DNA from: Symbiodinium natans
Taxonomy: Eukaryota; Sar; Dinophyceae; Suessiales; Symbiodiniaceae
DNA: 64,000 nucleotides
Direction of reading: 5' to 3'
Assembly: GCA_905221605.1 (NCBI GenBank)
Contig: CAJNDS010000502.1
Span: 508,501-572,500 of the forward strand
A program made the position numbers and the translations under genes. Under the pieces are notes generated by a model. The model was not told where the DNA came from. It did no database searches and saw only the letters and a program-made list of their open reading frames with translations. Below, piece by piece: positions 24,101 through 36,100 of the stretch. Positions within the stretch are counted from its first letter, which is position 1. Each line of letters begins with the position of its first letter.

Positions 24101-27100
24101 GGCGCTGAAGCAAATGGAGCAGGCAGGGAAGCGAAGATCAAATCAAGTGCTAGTTCTCAAGCTGCCTGAAGACACGAAGATGGTACCAATCCAGTTTTAC
24201 TTGGGCTCGAAGCTAGGCTGACCCCAATCTCGCAGATGTTTGCAAAATTTAGCCGAAGTGTTTCTGAGCTGCCGGGAGAAGTGATGTAGACACCTTGTCG
24301 CCCTCAACACGCAAAGCCAAAAAGCTGTTTGCCAGCCCTTTGCAATCATGCTGCGTGGACATTGGCAGACAGTGAATTCCAAACCGTCCTGCAAGCTTCA
24401 ATCTGAGATTCCATCTACTGAAGTATATGTTCAGTTCATGCACCCAAAACAAGGCCGAGCGCGATGAGGCTGGCTTGGAGTCAAAGTGGTTCTCCCTATA
24501 GTGCAATTGTTGATGGAGTTTTTCTGAGGTGTGGGTGTGCTGGGTTGGTGCCTTAAATCGTATTTATCCAGGAACTCTAGGAAGACCAAGGACACCAAAG
24601 TCCAGAGGCCCAGTCAATATATTTTGTTGCTGTTGTGTTGCCCCAAGCAATTATCTTGGGCCCTAGCCCATCTAGAAGGGTGACGTCCGAAACCCTCAAA
24701 CCCTCAAGCCTTGCGTAAGATGCGCCTGAAGCGGCTCAATGTGGCGGCAGTGAATATGAAGCCGGGACCTGCAGCGAATAGGGCTTAGGTTTAGGGTTCT
24801 AGGTGTTCAGGGTTTGGGGTTTAGGAGGGCTTAGGTTTGGGGTTCTAGGGGTTTAGGGTTTGGGGTTTAGGGTTTAGGGCTTAGGTTGAGGGTTCTAGGG
24901 TTTGGGCCCCCTTAAACGCGAACCCCCAAGGAGGCGAGCAGTTTGAGGGGGCTTCAGGTATAAGGGTTGAACAGCCCTAAACCCTAAGCCCCAAGCCCTA
25001 AACCCGTTTCGGGTTGAGGGTTTTTTCAAGCGTTGAGGGCTGGGACCCTGGGCTTTGGAAGGGTTGAAGGGTTTCATTTGTTTGGTTGACCAGGCCCTAA
25101 GGCCTAAACCGTAAAGCCTAAGCCCTAAACCTAAACCCAACAGGGTTGATTCTGCTTGTTCTCCTGTGTTGGATGGGGACCCCACCACTTAAACAACCCT
25201 CAAAACCTGACACCCCAAGACTTAAGTTCCCAAAACCCTACCCCCTAAACCCTTACCGTGAACCAAACCCTCGAACCCTCGAACCCTAAACCCTAAACCC
25301 TGAGCAACAATGCCAAGGCAAAAGCTCACAAGGGGCTTCCTCGCCCGCCGGCAGTACCAGCGCTTCTACAGTTTCAAGGTGAGTTTAGGGTTTAGGTTTT
25401 AGGGTTTAGGGTTTAGGGCTTAGGTTAACGGCCGGGTGAAGCGCCAGAAACCTTGAGGAGGGCAGGATAGGAGCCGGAGCATAGGCTCCTCAAGCAGCAG
25501 TCCGTCCGGATGCCCTTTGAGTTTGGGCTTAATCACCTCATCCTAATTTGTATAGTGTGATTATGAATATTATTATTGAATGAGGATAGACACGTGCCCC
25601 CACCCCCCCAATAAAGAAACAGCCACGCCCTCTGATGTGCCCCCTGTGTTTTTGCTGTCCTCCTCGGCCTGCCGCGCCGTGATTTCGTCGTCTAACCCTG
25701 CCGGAGCCTGCATCTCTGCAGAAGGTGAAGTAGTCTTCACAAGCACCTGCAAGGAAGAGACATGAACTGCAGAGAGATGCTGCATGCACTGAGTATCTGC
25801 ATCTCCTACGACAAAGAGCTGCCTTTTTGTCTTTTGCTGCATGCTCAAAAACTGCATGTTTATCTTCTGCTGCATGCTCAAAAACTGCATGCTCTTGCTC
25901 TCCAAACACTACTCTGCAGAGATGGCCTGCACAGATGCCCTGCAGAGATAACCTGCAGAGGTGGCCTGCAGGTGGCAGATGCCCTGCAGGCCTACAGCAC
26001 TGCATTCACCAACGCGCGAGCTGCAGTCTCTTCAGCATTGGCTGCTGGAGTCTGCAGCAGTGCCTGCACTTCTGCGAAGCGGTCTTCGATCTGCACCACG
26101 ATGGCCTGCATGCCATGGGCCTGCACGGCTGCAGTCTGCCTCATCTGCACAAACTCTGCACGAGTCGTGCTTCTCCAAAGCGGACCTGCAATCTGCATTG
26201 GCCCTCCAGGGGTCTGCAGCCCCCTGATGTTCGTCACGCGTTCTGCAACTCAGCCTCCTCTGGCTGCAGGAGGAGGTCCCTGCACAGGACAAGTTTGACT
26301 TCCAACATCTGCAGCCTCCAGTACGTGCCCGGCTCTGCCAGGAGCTGCACTGCTCCCCTGCAGGAGGACTCCATGCATGCCTGCAGTCGTCGCTGCAGCC
26401 AGATGACTGCACTCGCTTCTGCAGCATACTGCTGCAAAGCTTGGCCTGCATGGCGGGACACGTCGTTCTGCAAGCCTCCAGCACGGTCCTGCCTCAACTC
26501 CGCTGCAGTCACTGCAGTCTTGACAGCATACACTGCATCTTCCATGCCCTGCATTCTGTCTTCGACTGTCTGCTTCATGGCTGCTGCAGCCGCTTCGATC
26601 CTCTTCACTGCAGCCTCTGCAGCCTCTGCAGCCTTCTCCAGGGTCGCTTCAAGTCTCTTCATGGCATAGTACCCTGCACCCAACATGGCTGCAGCAACTG
26701 TTCCAAAGGTGTACAGTGCCATGTCTGCACTAAGGGCTGGCTGCTACACTGCTGCTACACACTGCAATGGGCCTGCAGGCTCTCGGCACATGCAACTCTG
26801 CAACTTGCTGCTGTCTGCACTTTAGGCACCTTCCTAAAACTACCTGCACAGTCTCCACTAACACACCTCTGCAACCTGCACTCCTGGCTGCGAACTACAC
26901 TCTCTCACCCTGCACCCTGGCACCTCTGCTGCGGCTTCTGCATCTTCATGTGGGATTTCTGCACGAACTTCATCCTGCATTTAGGGTTTAATTAGGGTTT
27001 AGGGTTTAGGGTGTAGGGGGCTTAGGGGGTTTAGGGGGTTTAGGGGGTTTAGGGGGTTTAGGGGGTTTAGGGGGTTTAGGGGGTCTAGGGGGTTTACCTC

Positions 27101-30100
27101 TGCAACTACACCTAGCTGGCAACTTCCTACCTGCACAGTCTCCACTAACACACCTCTGCAAACTGCACTCTGGCTGCGAACTACACTCTCACTGGCACCT
27201 CTGCTGCGGCTTCTGCATCTTCAAGTGGGCTTTCTGCAGGAACTTCAACCTGCCTTTAGGGTTTAGGGTTTAGGGTTTAGGGTTCAGGGTTGAATTAGGG
27301 TTTGGGTTTAGGGAGTTCAGGCTTTAGGGTTTGCTGCTACTCAGCGACTGCACTTGAACCACTGCTACCTCTGCAACTACACCTAGCTGGCAACTTCCTA
27401 CCTGCACAGTCTCCACTAAAGCACAACTCTGCAAACTGCACTCCGGGCTGCGAACTACACTCTCTCCCTGCACCCTGGCACCTCTGCTGCGGCTTCTGCA
27501 TCTTCAAGTGGGATTTCTGCATGAACTTCAACCTGCATTTAGGGCTTAATTCGGGTTTAGGGTTTAGGGTTTAGGGTTTAGGGTTTAGGGTTTAGGGTTT
27601 AGGGTTTAGGGTTTAGGGTTTAGGGTTTAGGGTTTAGGGTAGGGTTTAGGGTTTGGGGTTTAGGGTTTAGGGTTTAGGGTTTAGGGAAGGGGCTTTAGGG
27701 GCTTTGGGGGGTTTAGGGGGTTTAGGCAACTGCACTCCTAGCTGGCTGCAAGCTACAATCTCTGCGAACACACTCCTGCAGCTGCACTGCTACTTGGCAA
27801 CACCTACACTCCCTGCATCCCTGCGCCCCAAGACCCCTGAGATCTCCTGCACCCCCTGCCCCCTACACCCCTACCCCACTTAATTCCACCCCCTACACCC
27901 CCTGCGTGCACCTCTGCAGAGTGAGTCTTCCTTCTCACTCTACGACTCACCTGCAGGGTTCCTGCATCTGCTGCCTCGTGAGGCCTCTTCATGCTGTAAG
28001 CCTTCAATGGCTGCAGCGATGGCATCTCTGCAACAACACTGCTAGCTGCAAACTGCAATGCCTGCACTTGAACCCTCTGCAAAATTCCACTGTCTGCCCT
28101 TGCACTCTCTGCAAAAGCTGCAACATTCCTATTGCTTTTACAGAGAGACAAAACTTTGTTATTCAATTTTCATAGACATTCTATACATTCCTATTGTTTT
28201 CAATACATTCGTATTGTTTTTAATAGAGAATCAATACAGGGCCACGGTCCAACTATTGCGGAACCCTGCATTCCTTATTGTGGGGGGGGGGGGCCCCCCA
28301 CCAATTAAACAGGAGCTCGGATTAAGAAGGACCCCAATAAGGTACCCCCCTAATATCGTAAACCCCCCATTTAGGTTTGAGGGTTTAGGGTGTTAGCCCC
28401 AAACCCCTGAACCCGAAACCCAAAAGCCGCAAGCCCCCTTCGACGCATGCCAGGTCTAGTTACCCTAAACCCTAAACCCTAAAACCCTAAGCCCTAAACC
28501 CTAAACCCTAAAACCCTAAACCCTAACCCCAAAACCCAAAACCCAAAACCCTAAACCCTAAACCCTTAAACCCTAAACCCTAAACCCTAAACCCTAAACC
28601 CTAAACCCGAAGCCAGGTCTACTTCACGAGCTACTTCACCACCTGGCGCTCGGTGCCTCCGGGCGAGCCGGCCTTGCTCTTCGGGCCGCACCAGGGCATA
28701 GGGTTTAGGGTTTAGGGTTTAGGGTTTAGGGTTCAGGGTTCAGGGTTTAGGGTTTAGGGTTTAGGGTTTAGGGTTTAGGGTTTAGGGTTCAGGGTTTAGG
28801 ATTTAGGGTTTAGGACTTTGGGTGTAGGTTTTAGGGTTTAGGGTTTAGGTTTCCAGGCAGGTTTCGGGTTTGTTTTTTTGGGGCGATTCAGGTATTTAGG
28901 GCTTAGCGTCGCGGGTTGATGGGGTGCAGGGAGGGCGTTTCGGGCTTATAGGGTTGAGGGTTCATCTTGTAGCTTATAGGGTGGAGGGTTGGTACTCCTT
29001 CCCGCGCCCCCCCCCCCCCCCGCTACATCACCCCCACCCCACCCCCCCCGCCCCAAACCTGCGTTACAACAGCGCCAAAAAAACCAAACCCGAAACCTGC
29101 CTGGAAACCTAAACCCTAAACCCTAAACCCTACACCCAAAATCCTAAACCCTAAATCCTAAACCCTGAACCCTGAACCCTAAACCCTAAACCCTAAACCC
29201 TAAACCCTTGGAGCTTAGGGTCGACTACCCAGAGCGCTCCGAAGTCCTTCACGCCACCTCTCCCCATCCCCATCCCCCCCCCCGCCCTAGGGTTTAGGGT
29301 TTGGGGTTTGGGGTTTGGGGTTTGGGGTTTAGGGTTTACGGTTTGGGGTTTGGGGTTTAAACAAAAGAAGAGAATAACACTTAAACCCTGCCAAAACTCA
29401 AGAACTTGGACAGCGAAATTCTTGGAGAGGCCCGGGCCCCTCCTTCGCGAGACGCTCCGCCACTTCTGCACTGTGTGCCCCGGCGTGCAAACCGTGTCTT
29501 CAGGGTTTGGTGTTTGAGCTTTGAGAGGTTTAGATTCGGGGCTTTGGGTTTGGGGGTCTGAGGTTTCAGGTTTGAAGTTTAAGGTTTATATAAGGTTTCG
29601 GGGTTGATGACTTCGGGCTCAAGGTTCGTTTGGGGTTTGGGGAGCATCTTCCCCAATACCCACCTTGTAGAGTCCTTCCCTAACCCTTGCTACCCATAAG
29701 TACCCGTTTGCAGAAGCCTGAAACTGTCCTGACTTTAGTAAACCCCAAGAAGAGAAGTTGAGGAAGAGGAAACAATATCGGGCATTGGGGAGTTAGCCTA
29801 CACCCTAAACCCTAAACCCTAAACCCTAAACCCTAAACCCTAAACCCTAAACCCCTTCGGTGCCACACTGTAGGTAGCGCAGGGTAGTGTAGGGCATGTA
29901 GGGGTTTCGGGCCTTTTCTGCAACCTTGAGGACGGGGCGGCCACCGGACACCCTCGTGGTCTTCCGCGGAGGGGCCAGCGAGGCTTGCCTGAGTTTGGCC
30001 GCTGAACCCTAACCCCCTATGTCCCTAAACCCTAAGCCCTAAACCCACTGTTAGTATGACGACTTGCTACGGACCAGATTGGTTTTGCACGCTCGAAAAC

Positions 30101-33100
30101 CCTAAACCCTAAACCCTGGACCCTGGACCCTGAACTCTAAGCACCCATGTCCCAAATCAATCGCTAAGACATCTAGACCGAATTACAATTCTAAACGGGC
30201 CTACTGCCACTCAGCCCGACTCCTGAACCCTAAACCCCATGGCGTGATTGCTGGGTGCCGAACCAAAGTCACCACTGACGCATGAAATTTGAATGAGGTT
30301 TCGGCTTAGAGTTTGCAAGGTTTGGGCTTCGGCTTAGGGCTTAGGACTTCAAGTTCTGAGTTTTGAGGGTTCAGGGGGAAGTTGGGGCGTCGGAACCAGT
30401 GGGCAAGACCCAATGAGTTAGGTTTGGGCCTGTGAGCCTCCCCCCAGCAGTTGAGTTTGGGGTGTAGGGCTAGTCTCGGGACTTCATGGCCAGTTTTTTT
30501 GAGGTTTAGGGTGTATATGAATATGCATGTAGAAATAGTATGTGTATACAGACTTGTATGTTTGTGAATTTATTTTAAGGGGCTGCGCCCATGGGCGGGC
30601 AGCGCACGCAGAAGCCCGGGGCGAGCAGTTTCTAAGCATGTTGAGGCCCCTAAACTCCCTTAAAATCTCTAAGCGTTAAGTTTCTAAGCATTTTCAGGCC
30701 CCTAAACTCCCTTCAAATCTCTAAGCGTTTGAGGCTCCGAGACTCCCTTAACGTTTCTAAGCACTTTATAAGGCCCCTAAACTCCCTTTTTCCTAGCCCC
30801 GGGCTTAGACACGTCGCTTATGCCCGCCCTTTGGGGGGCATCATGCTCCTGATGCCCCCCCGCGGTCCCGCCCCGGGAGCCGCTGATGCTCCTGATGCGC
30901 GCCTGGGGGTCCCGGGCTGGACCCGCTGATGCTCATGATGCGCGCCCTCTGGGGGCCTCCGTGGCGACGCAAAAAACCACGAAAAAAAAAAACCGTTCAC
31001 CGGCGGCACGCGGGGGTCGGCGGCACTGGCGTCCGGCCTAATTCTGCTTCGCAGAAGGCCAGAGGCCAGCAAGGCTATTCCCGGGACGACCCGGGCTAAA
31101 AGGTCCGCATTTGCTCGGTCCTTTGGGGACCTCGCGCTGCCCGATTTAATGGCTACCGCCAGTGCCGCCGACCCCTCAACCTGATGCTCCGCGCAAACCG
31201 GACAAGAACAAGGATGGCAGGCCATCTTTCGACGAATTCGCAGAGGCAGGAGGAGAGTGAGCGGTCTACGGTTTAGGGTTTAGGGTTTCGGGTTTAGGGC
31301 CCAGGGTTTAGGGCTTAACTTAGAGAAGAGAGGGGCATGAGGCCAGGTCATGGGACCATGGGGCCGTGGTGCCATGAGCCATAAGTCAGCACAAAGCCAG
31401 CTCATAGAAGAGAAGGGCATGGAATCAGGGGGCTAGAGTCGTGGGCCATGGGGCCATGAGCCATGGCGGGGTGGGCGGAGCGGGCATGGAGCCATGGGAC
31501 CATGGGGCTATTGGGGCCATGAGCCATGGGCGGGAAGGGCGGGAAGGGCGGGAAGGGCGGGAAGGGCGGGAAGGGCGGACGGGGCAAGCATGCGCTGGGA
31601 CCCTTTTATGGGACCATGCGGAGCGGGGCAGGAAGGGCGGGAAGGGCGGGAAGGGCGGAGGGGGCGGGCATGCACTGGGGGTCAGCTTATCAAAGAAGGG
31701 GCATGGGACCAGGGAGCATGGAGCCATGGGACCATAGGGGGCCATGAGCCATGGCGGGCGGAACGGGCGGGAAGGGGAAGGAACGGCGGAGGGGGCGGGC
31801 ATGCACGGCGTGCCATGAGCCATAAGTCAGCACAAAGCCAGCTCATAGAAGAGAAGGGCATGGAACCAGGGGGCTAGAGCCATGGGACCATGGGGCCATG
31901 GGACCATGAGCCCTTTTATGGACTCTGAGGCGGAGCGGGCGGGAAGGGCGGGAAGGGCAAGTCAGCTGGGGCATGGGACCAGGGAGCATGGAGCCATGGG
32001 ACCATAGGGGGCCATGAGCCATGGCGGGCGGAACGGATGGGAAAAAAGAAACGAGGGGGGGTGGGCACAGGGCCGGGTGGGACCATGGCGCCATGAAACC
32101 ATGAGCCATGGTGGGCGGAGCGGGCGGGAAGGGCGGGAAGGGCGGGAAGGGCGGAGGAGGGGGCGGGCATGGACTGGGGCCCTTTAAGTCAGCTTATCGA
32201 AGAAAGGCGTGGGGCCAGGGGCATGGCGCCAGGGGGCTAGAGCCATGAGACCATGGGGCCATAAGCCATGGCAGGGGGCGAACGGGCCCTTTTATGGGAC
32301 CATGGCACCATGGATGGGGCCATGAGCCATGGCGGGCGGGAAGGGCGGGAAGGGCGGGAAGGGCGGGAAGGGCGGAGGGGGCGGGCATGGACTGGGGCCC
32401 GGAAAAGTCAGCAAAAAGAAGAAAGGGGCATGGGGCCAGGACCCATGAAGCCACGGGACCATGAGGCCATGGGGCCATGAGCCATGGCGGGGCGGGAAAA
32501 CGGGAAGGGCGCAAAGCCAGCTAAAGAAGAGAGGAGCATGGGGCCAGGAGTGGGCCAGGGGGCATGGAGCCATGGGACCATGGGGGTGGGCATGCACTGG
32601 GGCCCTTTATGGGACCATGAGGCCATGGGGTCATGAGCCATGGCGGGCGGAGCGGGCGGGAAGGGTGGGAAGGGCGGGAAGGGCGGGAAGGGCGGGAAGG
32701 GCGGGAAGGGCGAGGCACGGACTGGGGCCCTTTAAAGTCAGCTTAAGGTGCGGGGTTACGCCGACGCCATGGAGTCTTCACTAGCGCCTCCCCCGCTCAA
32801 AGCTGGGGTCGGCGGATATCACCGTCTTGCAATCACAGGTTACCTGCTCGTATTCTCTATACGTAAATATTTCGTGCAACTGCCCTTTGTAGTTTTTGTT
32901 GCAAAAAGTCTACAAAAAAAGAGACTGGCCTATGGCCCCCCACATAAATGAATAAGAAACATATACATATATATATATGTATGTATATGTAGGGCATAAC
33001 CCCCACAGGGTTTAGGGTTCATGGTGCTTATTAGCCAGTTGTAACTGTACTTAAGACCCACTTATAGAACTCCTTAAGTGCCATAAAATGGCTGCAAGTA

Positions 33101-36100
33101 CAGTAAGAAGTGCAGTTTGAATGAACCTCCAAGTTGAGCCCCTGGAGACAACCCAGAGAGACCAACTCAATACCTCGTTTGTTTTGGGGTTTGGGGTAAG
33201 GGGCTTGTGGTTTTATTAGGCTTTAGAGTTTGGGGCGCAGGGTAGGAGTTAGAATTAGGGTCTCCTGTTTCGATTGAGATGTTTTCCTCATTTCAGGGGT
33301 ATCGGGGGGTATTTGGGGAAGCTGCGATGAGAATCCGAGGAAAGCCAGGAAACCTCCTTGGTGGAGCCGCCAGCGGGGAGTGTTAGCTAAGAACTTGGGT
33401 ATTCTGGAAGTCAATTTTAGGTTGCTGGGTTTAGGGTTAGGGTTCAGGGTTTTGGTTTCAGATGTTTTTTTTTCGGCTTGAAGTTCAGGTTTCAGGGCTT
33501 AACGTGTTGCGGTTATGTCTTGGAATTCTACGGCGAAGGATTTTGTTTATGTCTTGGGGCTTAGAGTCCTGTGCTGGCATTGCTGTGGGGGGGTTCAACC
33601 CTAAGTTATCCCTTTAAAGATAATCATAACAATTCAAAAGTAAGAATACGAATAATCAGAGTAGTAGTACAAATAAAAATAGTCATAGCAGCAGGAACAA
33701 TAGTCCCTTCAAGTTAGCGCGCAGGGTACGTAATATCCTTCAGCTTTGTCCTTGAACTCCTCGGTGGTAGTGTTCGTTTAGGTTCAGGGGTTTTCGTCTG
33801 TGGCCGTTTCTTTGGAAACCCCAGAAGTGCCAAAGCTTATTGGGTTTGGACCCTCAACTCTTTGGTCCCCCGAACCAACAGCAGCCCTTAGCCTAAATAT
33901 TTATTAAATACAGCCTATAAGCCCTCTTGACTGAGCCGCCCAAACTCATGGTTGGGCGTCAGGGGCTTTCAGCGGAAGTACACACTGCCTCGACCAATAC
34001 ACCCCAAATCCTAAACGTTATTCCTAGGTTGTTCTGGTTCTAGTACCTCTCCAAGAGTAGTTACATGGTCCTTTAATACGGGCAGTTAAAAGGGGATCCT
34101 TATATAACCCTACCCTACACAAATCAAGGGCACATACATCAGGACACTTTAAAAAACGAGGTAAGGGACCAGATGAAGGGCCTATGAAACAACCCTTAGA
34201 ACCTGTAAGCATGGGCTCCAGGATTCGGGTTTGGGGTTTAGGGTTTCGGGTTTAGGGTTTAGGGTTAGATTCTTCCTGAGTTTCCCCTGGAGGAGCAGGA
34301 GGTGAACCACCCCACAGATGGCATCCTTGCCGCGCTGCACGACGTGGCCAAGGAGGCCGGCAGCTAGGGAACCATAAAGGGGTTTAGGGTTTAGGGTTGA
34401 GGGTTTTAGGGTTTTAGGGTTTTAGGGTTTTAGGGTTTTAGGGTTTTAGGGTTTTAGGGCTTTAGGGTTTTAGGGTTTTAGGGTTTTAGGGTTTTAGGGT
34501 TTTAGGGTTTTAGGGTTTTAGGGTGTTAGGGTTTTAGGGTTTTAGGGTTTTAGGGTTTTAGGGTTTTAGGGTTTTAGGGTTTTAGGGTTTTAGGGTTTTA
34601 GGGTTTTAGGGTTTTAGGGTTTTAGGGTTTTGGGGTTTTGGGGTTTTGGGGTTTTGGGGTTTTAGGGTTTAAGGTCTAGGGTTTTAGGGTTTCGGGTTCA
34701 TCTTAGGGTAGTTCCAAGGTCCCTCAACATGGTCCCTGACCGTTTTAAAAGGGTTCTGAAGTATGGGGCCTTGGGTTGTATGGGGCATATATGGTGTAAA
34801 TATATGGGGTCTCCGCTTAAGAGTTTCGGGTTCAGGGCTCAGGGTTTCTGTCGGCGGGCCAGAAGGGCTCAGGGTTTCGGGCTGAATCCTGAAGCCCACA
34901 AGCCCGAATCACACTCCCTCAAACTGTTCCAGTCTTGGGCCGGGGTTCAGAGGTGAAATCTGGGAAACTGAGCGGTCACGTATGGGCCCTTAGAAGGGGG
35001 CCCTTGTGTACCCCCTATATATACCCTCTACAACGGACGGCCCTGTACTTCAGAACCTTTTCAAGCAGGCAAGGGGCCATGATCAGGACCCATAGAACTA
35101 ACCTTAGACCCGAAGCTTCAACCTTAGACCCTGAGCCTCGACCTTAGCCCCTAAGCCTCGACCTTAGACCCTAAGCCTAGGCTACCAGTACTAGGCCTTA
35201 GACCCTAAGCCTAGACCTTCGACGCTAAGCGTAGACCTGAAGACCCTAAGCCTAGACCTTAAAGCCTAGACCGTAGACTCTCAGCCTCGACCAGAGACCC
35301 TACAAGCCCAAACGCCGAGGTCACCCAGCCGATCGAGTACGAGAGCTGGTCCTCACGGCTGTCCGTCGCCTATATCATGGCGCGGAGGCAAAAGCTCGAG
35401 TTTTTTTCCTAAGGGATTATGTCTTCTTTTTAGTTTTCCTTAGGAATTTCCGTCTTCCTTTTTCTTTTTTAATCTGACACCAAAAGGGAGTAGAACAGCA
35501 TCATGATGTTTTCAGGGGACTGTGGCTGCCCTTATATTCTCAACCCTAATTCCAAGACCTTTGGGGCTTCGGAGCTTCGGATGGCTGATCTCACTCATGT
35601 GTCGTTCATGTCTGGGGGCGGGTGGTTGGTCCCCTGAACTCTGAGGAATACTTCCCAGCCTCGCTGTAGAATTCCCCCCCCCCTCTCCTCTCTCCATGTG
35701 GTGCTAAGGCCTTCAGACCTTTGAGGATTTAGGGTTTAGGGTCTAGGGTTTAGGGTTTAGCTTTGTTCAGATTTGCGCCGAGATTTGGGTCTCGTGGTTC
35801 GTTGGCATCGGGGGCTTGCACGTGGGAGCTGTGGCTTTCCGTAGGCCCCAAAACCCAAAGCAATCCCACGTCTGCAAGATGCCGTCTGAACAAGGTAGAG
35901 GTTGTCAGGGCTTAAGTATTCGGGCTGTAGGGACGAGGTCGGCCTAAGCCCTAAACCCTAAACCCTAAACCCTAAACCCCAAACCCCAAGCCCTAAACCC
36001 TAAACCCTAAACCCGAAACCCGAAACCCTAAACCCTAAACCCCAAACCCTAAACCCTAAACCCTAAACAACCCTAAAACCTAAACCCTAAACCCTAACCC

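Larger units (their letters stand above)
25540..28200 (-). mobile_element. Second CTGCA-rich block, possible non-autonomous relative
   Basis: Shows the same CTGCAG/TGCA word excess as 15.4-22.2 kb, with protein-like frames again on the minus strand, in the Argonaute intron 25379-28616. Internal repeats: CATGCTCAAAAACTGCATG twice near 25840-25890, and a 3-copy 270-290 bp repeat at 26824-27540. No transposase is visible. Shared composition suggests the same source, but no long sequence identity to the first block was seen. Confidence 0.4.
24720..29982 (+). other. Argonaute gene: first PIWI-domain exons
   Basis: Exon 24720-24770 reads RLNVAAVNMKPGP, matching the conserved N..KIN.KLGG. Exon 25318-25378 has a consensus AAG|GTGAGT donor and joins in phase 0 to 28617-28687 (VYFTSYFTTWRSV...). 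The latter has nearly every third base G or C. It joins in phase 2 through a GC donor to 29430-29504 (LLRETLRHF). Exon 29931-29982 carries PDTLVVFRGGASE, the position of the YRDG catalytic motif, with Gly in place of Asp. The first catalytic Asp (usually G.D.TH) was not located and may be in an unseen exon between 24.8 and 25.3 kb or be lost. Confidence 0.65.

Noticed and set aside
25141-25195. Possible first catalytic Asp exon of PIWI (VLDGDPTT)
   Set aside because: Only a weak GxD match, no good acceptor, and phase could not be reconciled with neighbours.
30818-31225. 135-codon minus-strand frame
   Set aside because: GC-rich sequence with repeated GATGCTCCTGATGC words; no motif or splice context, and a plus-strand EF-hand reading is at least as good at its end.
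31402-32718. Long Pro/Phe- and Gly-rich frames on both strands
   Set aside because: Products of the GGGCGGGAA and CCATGG repeats, open in several frames at once.
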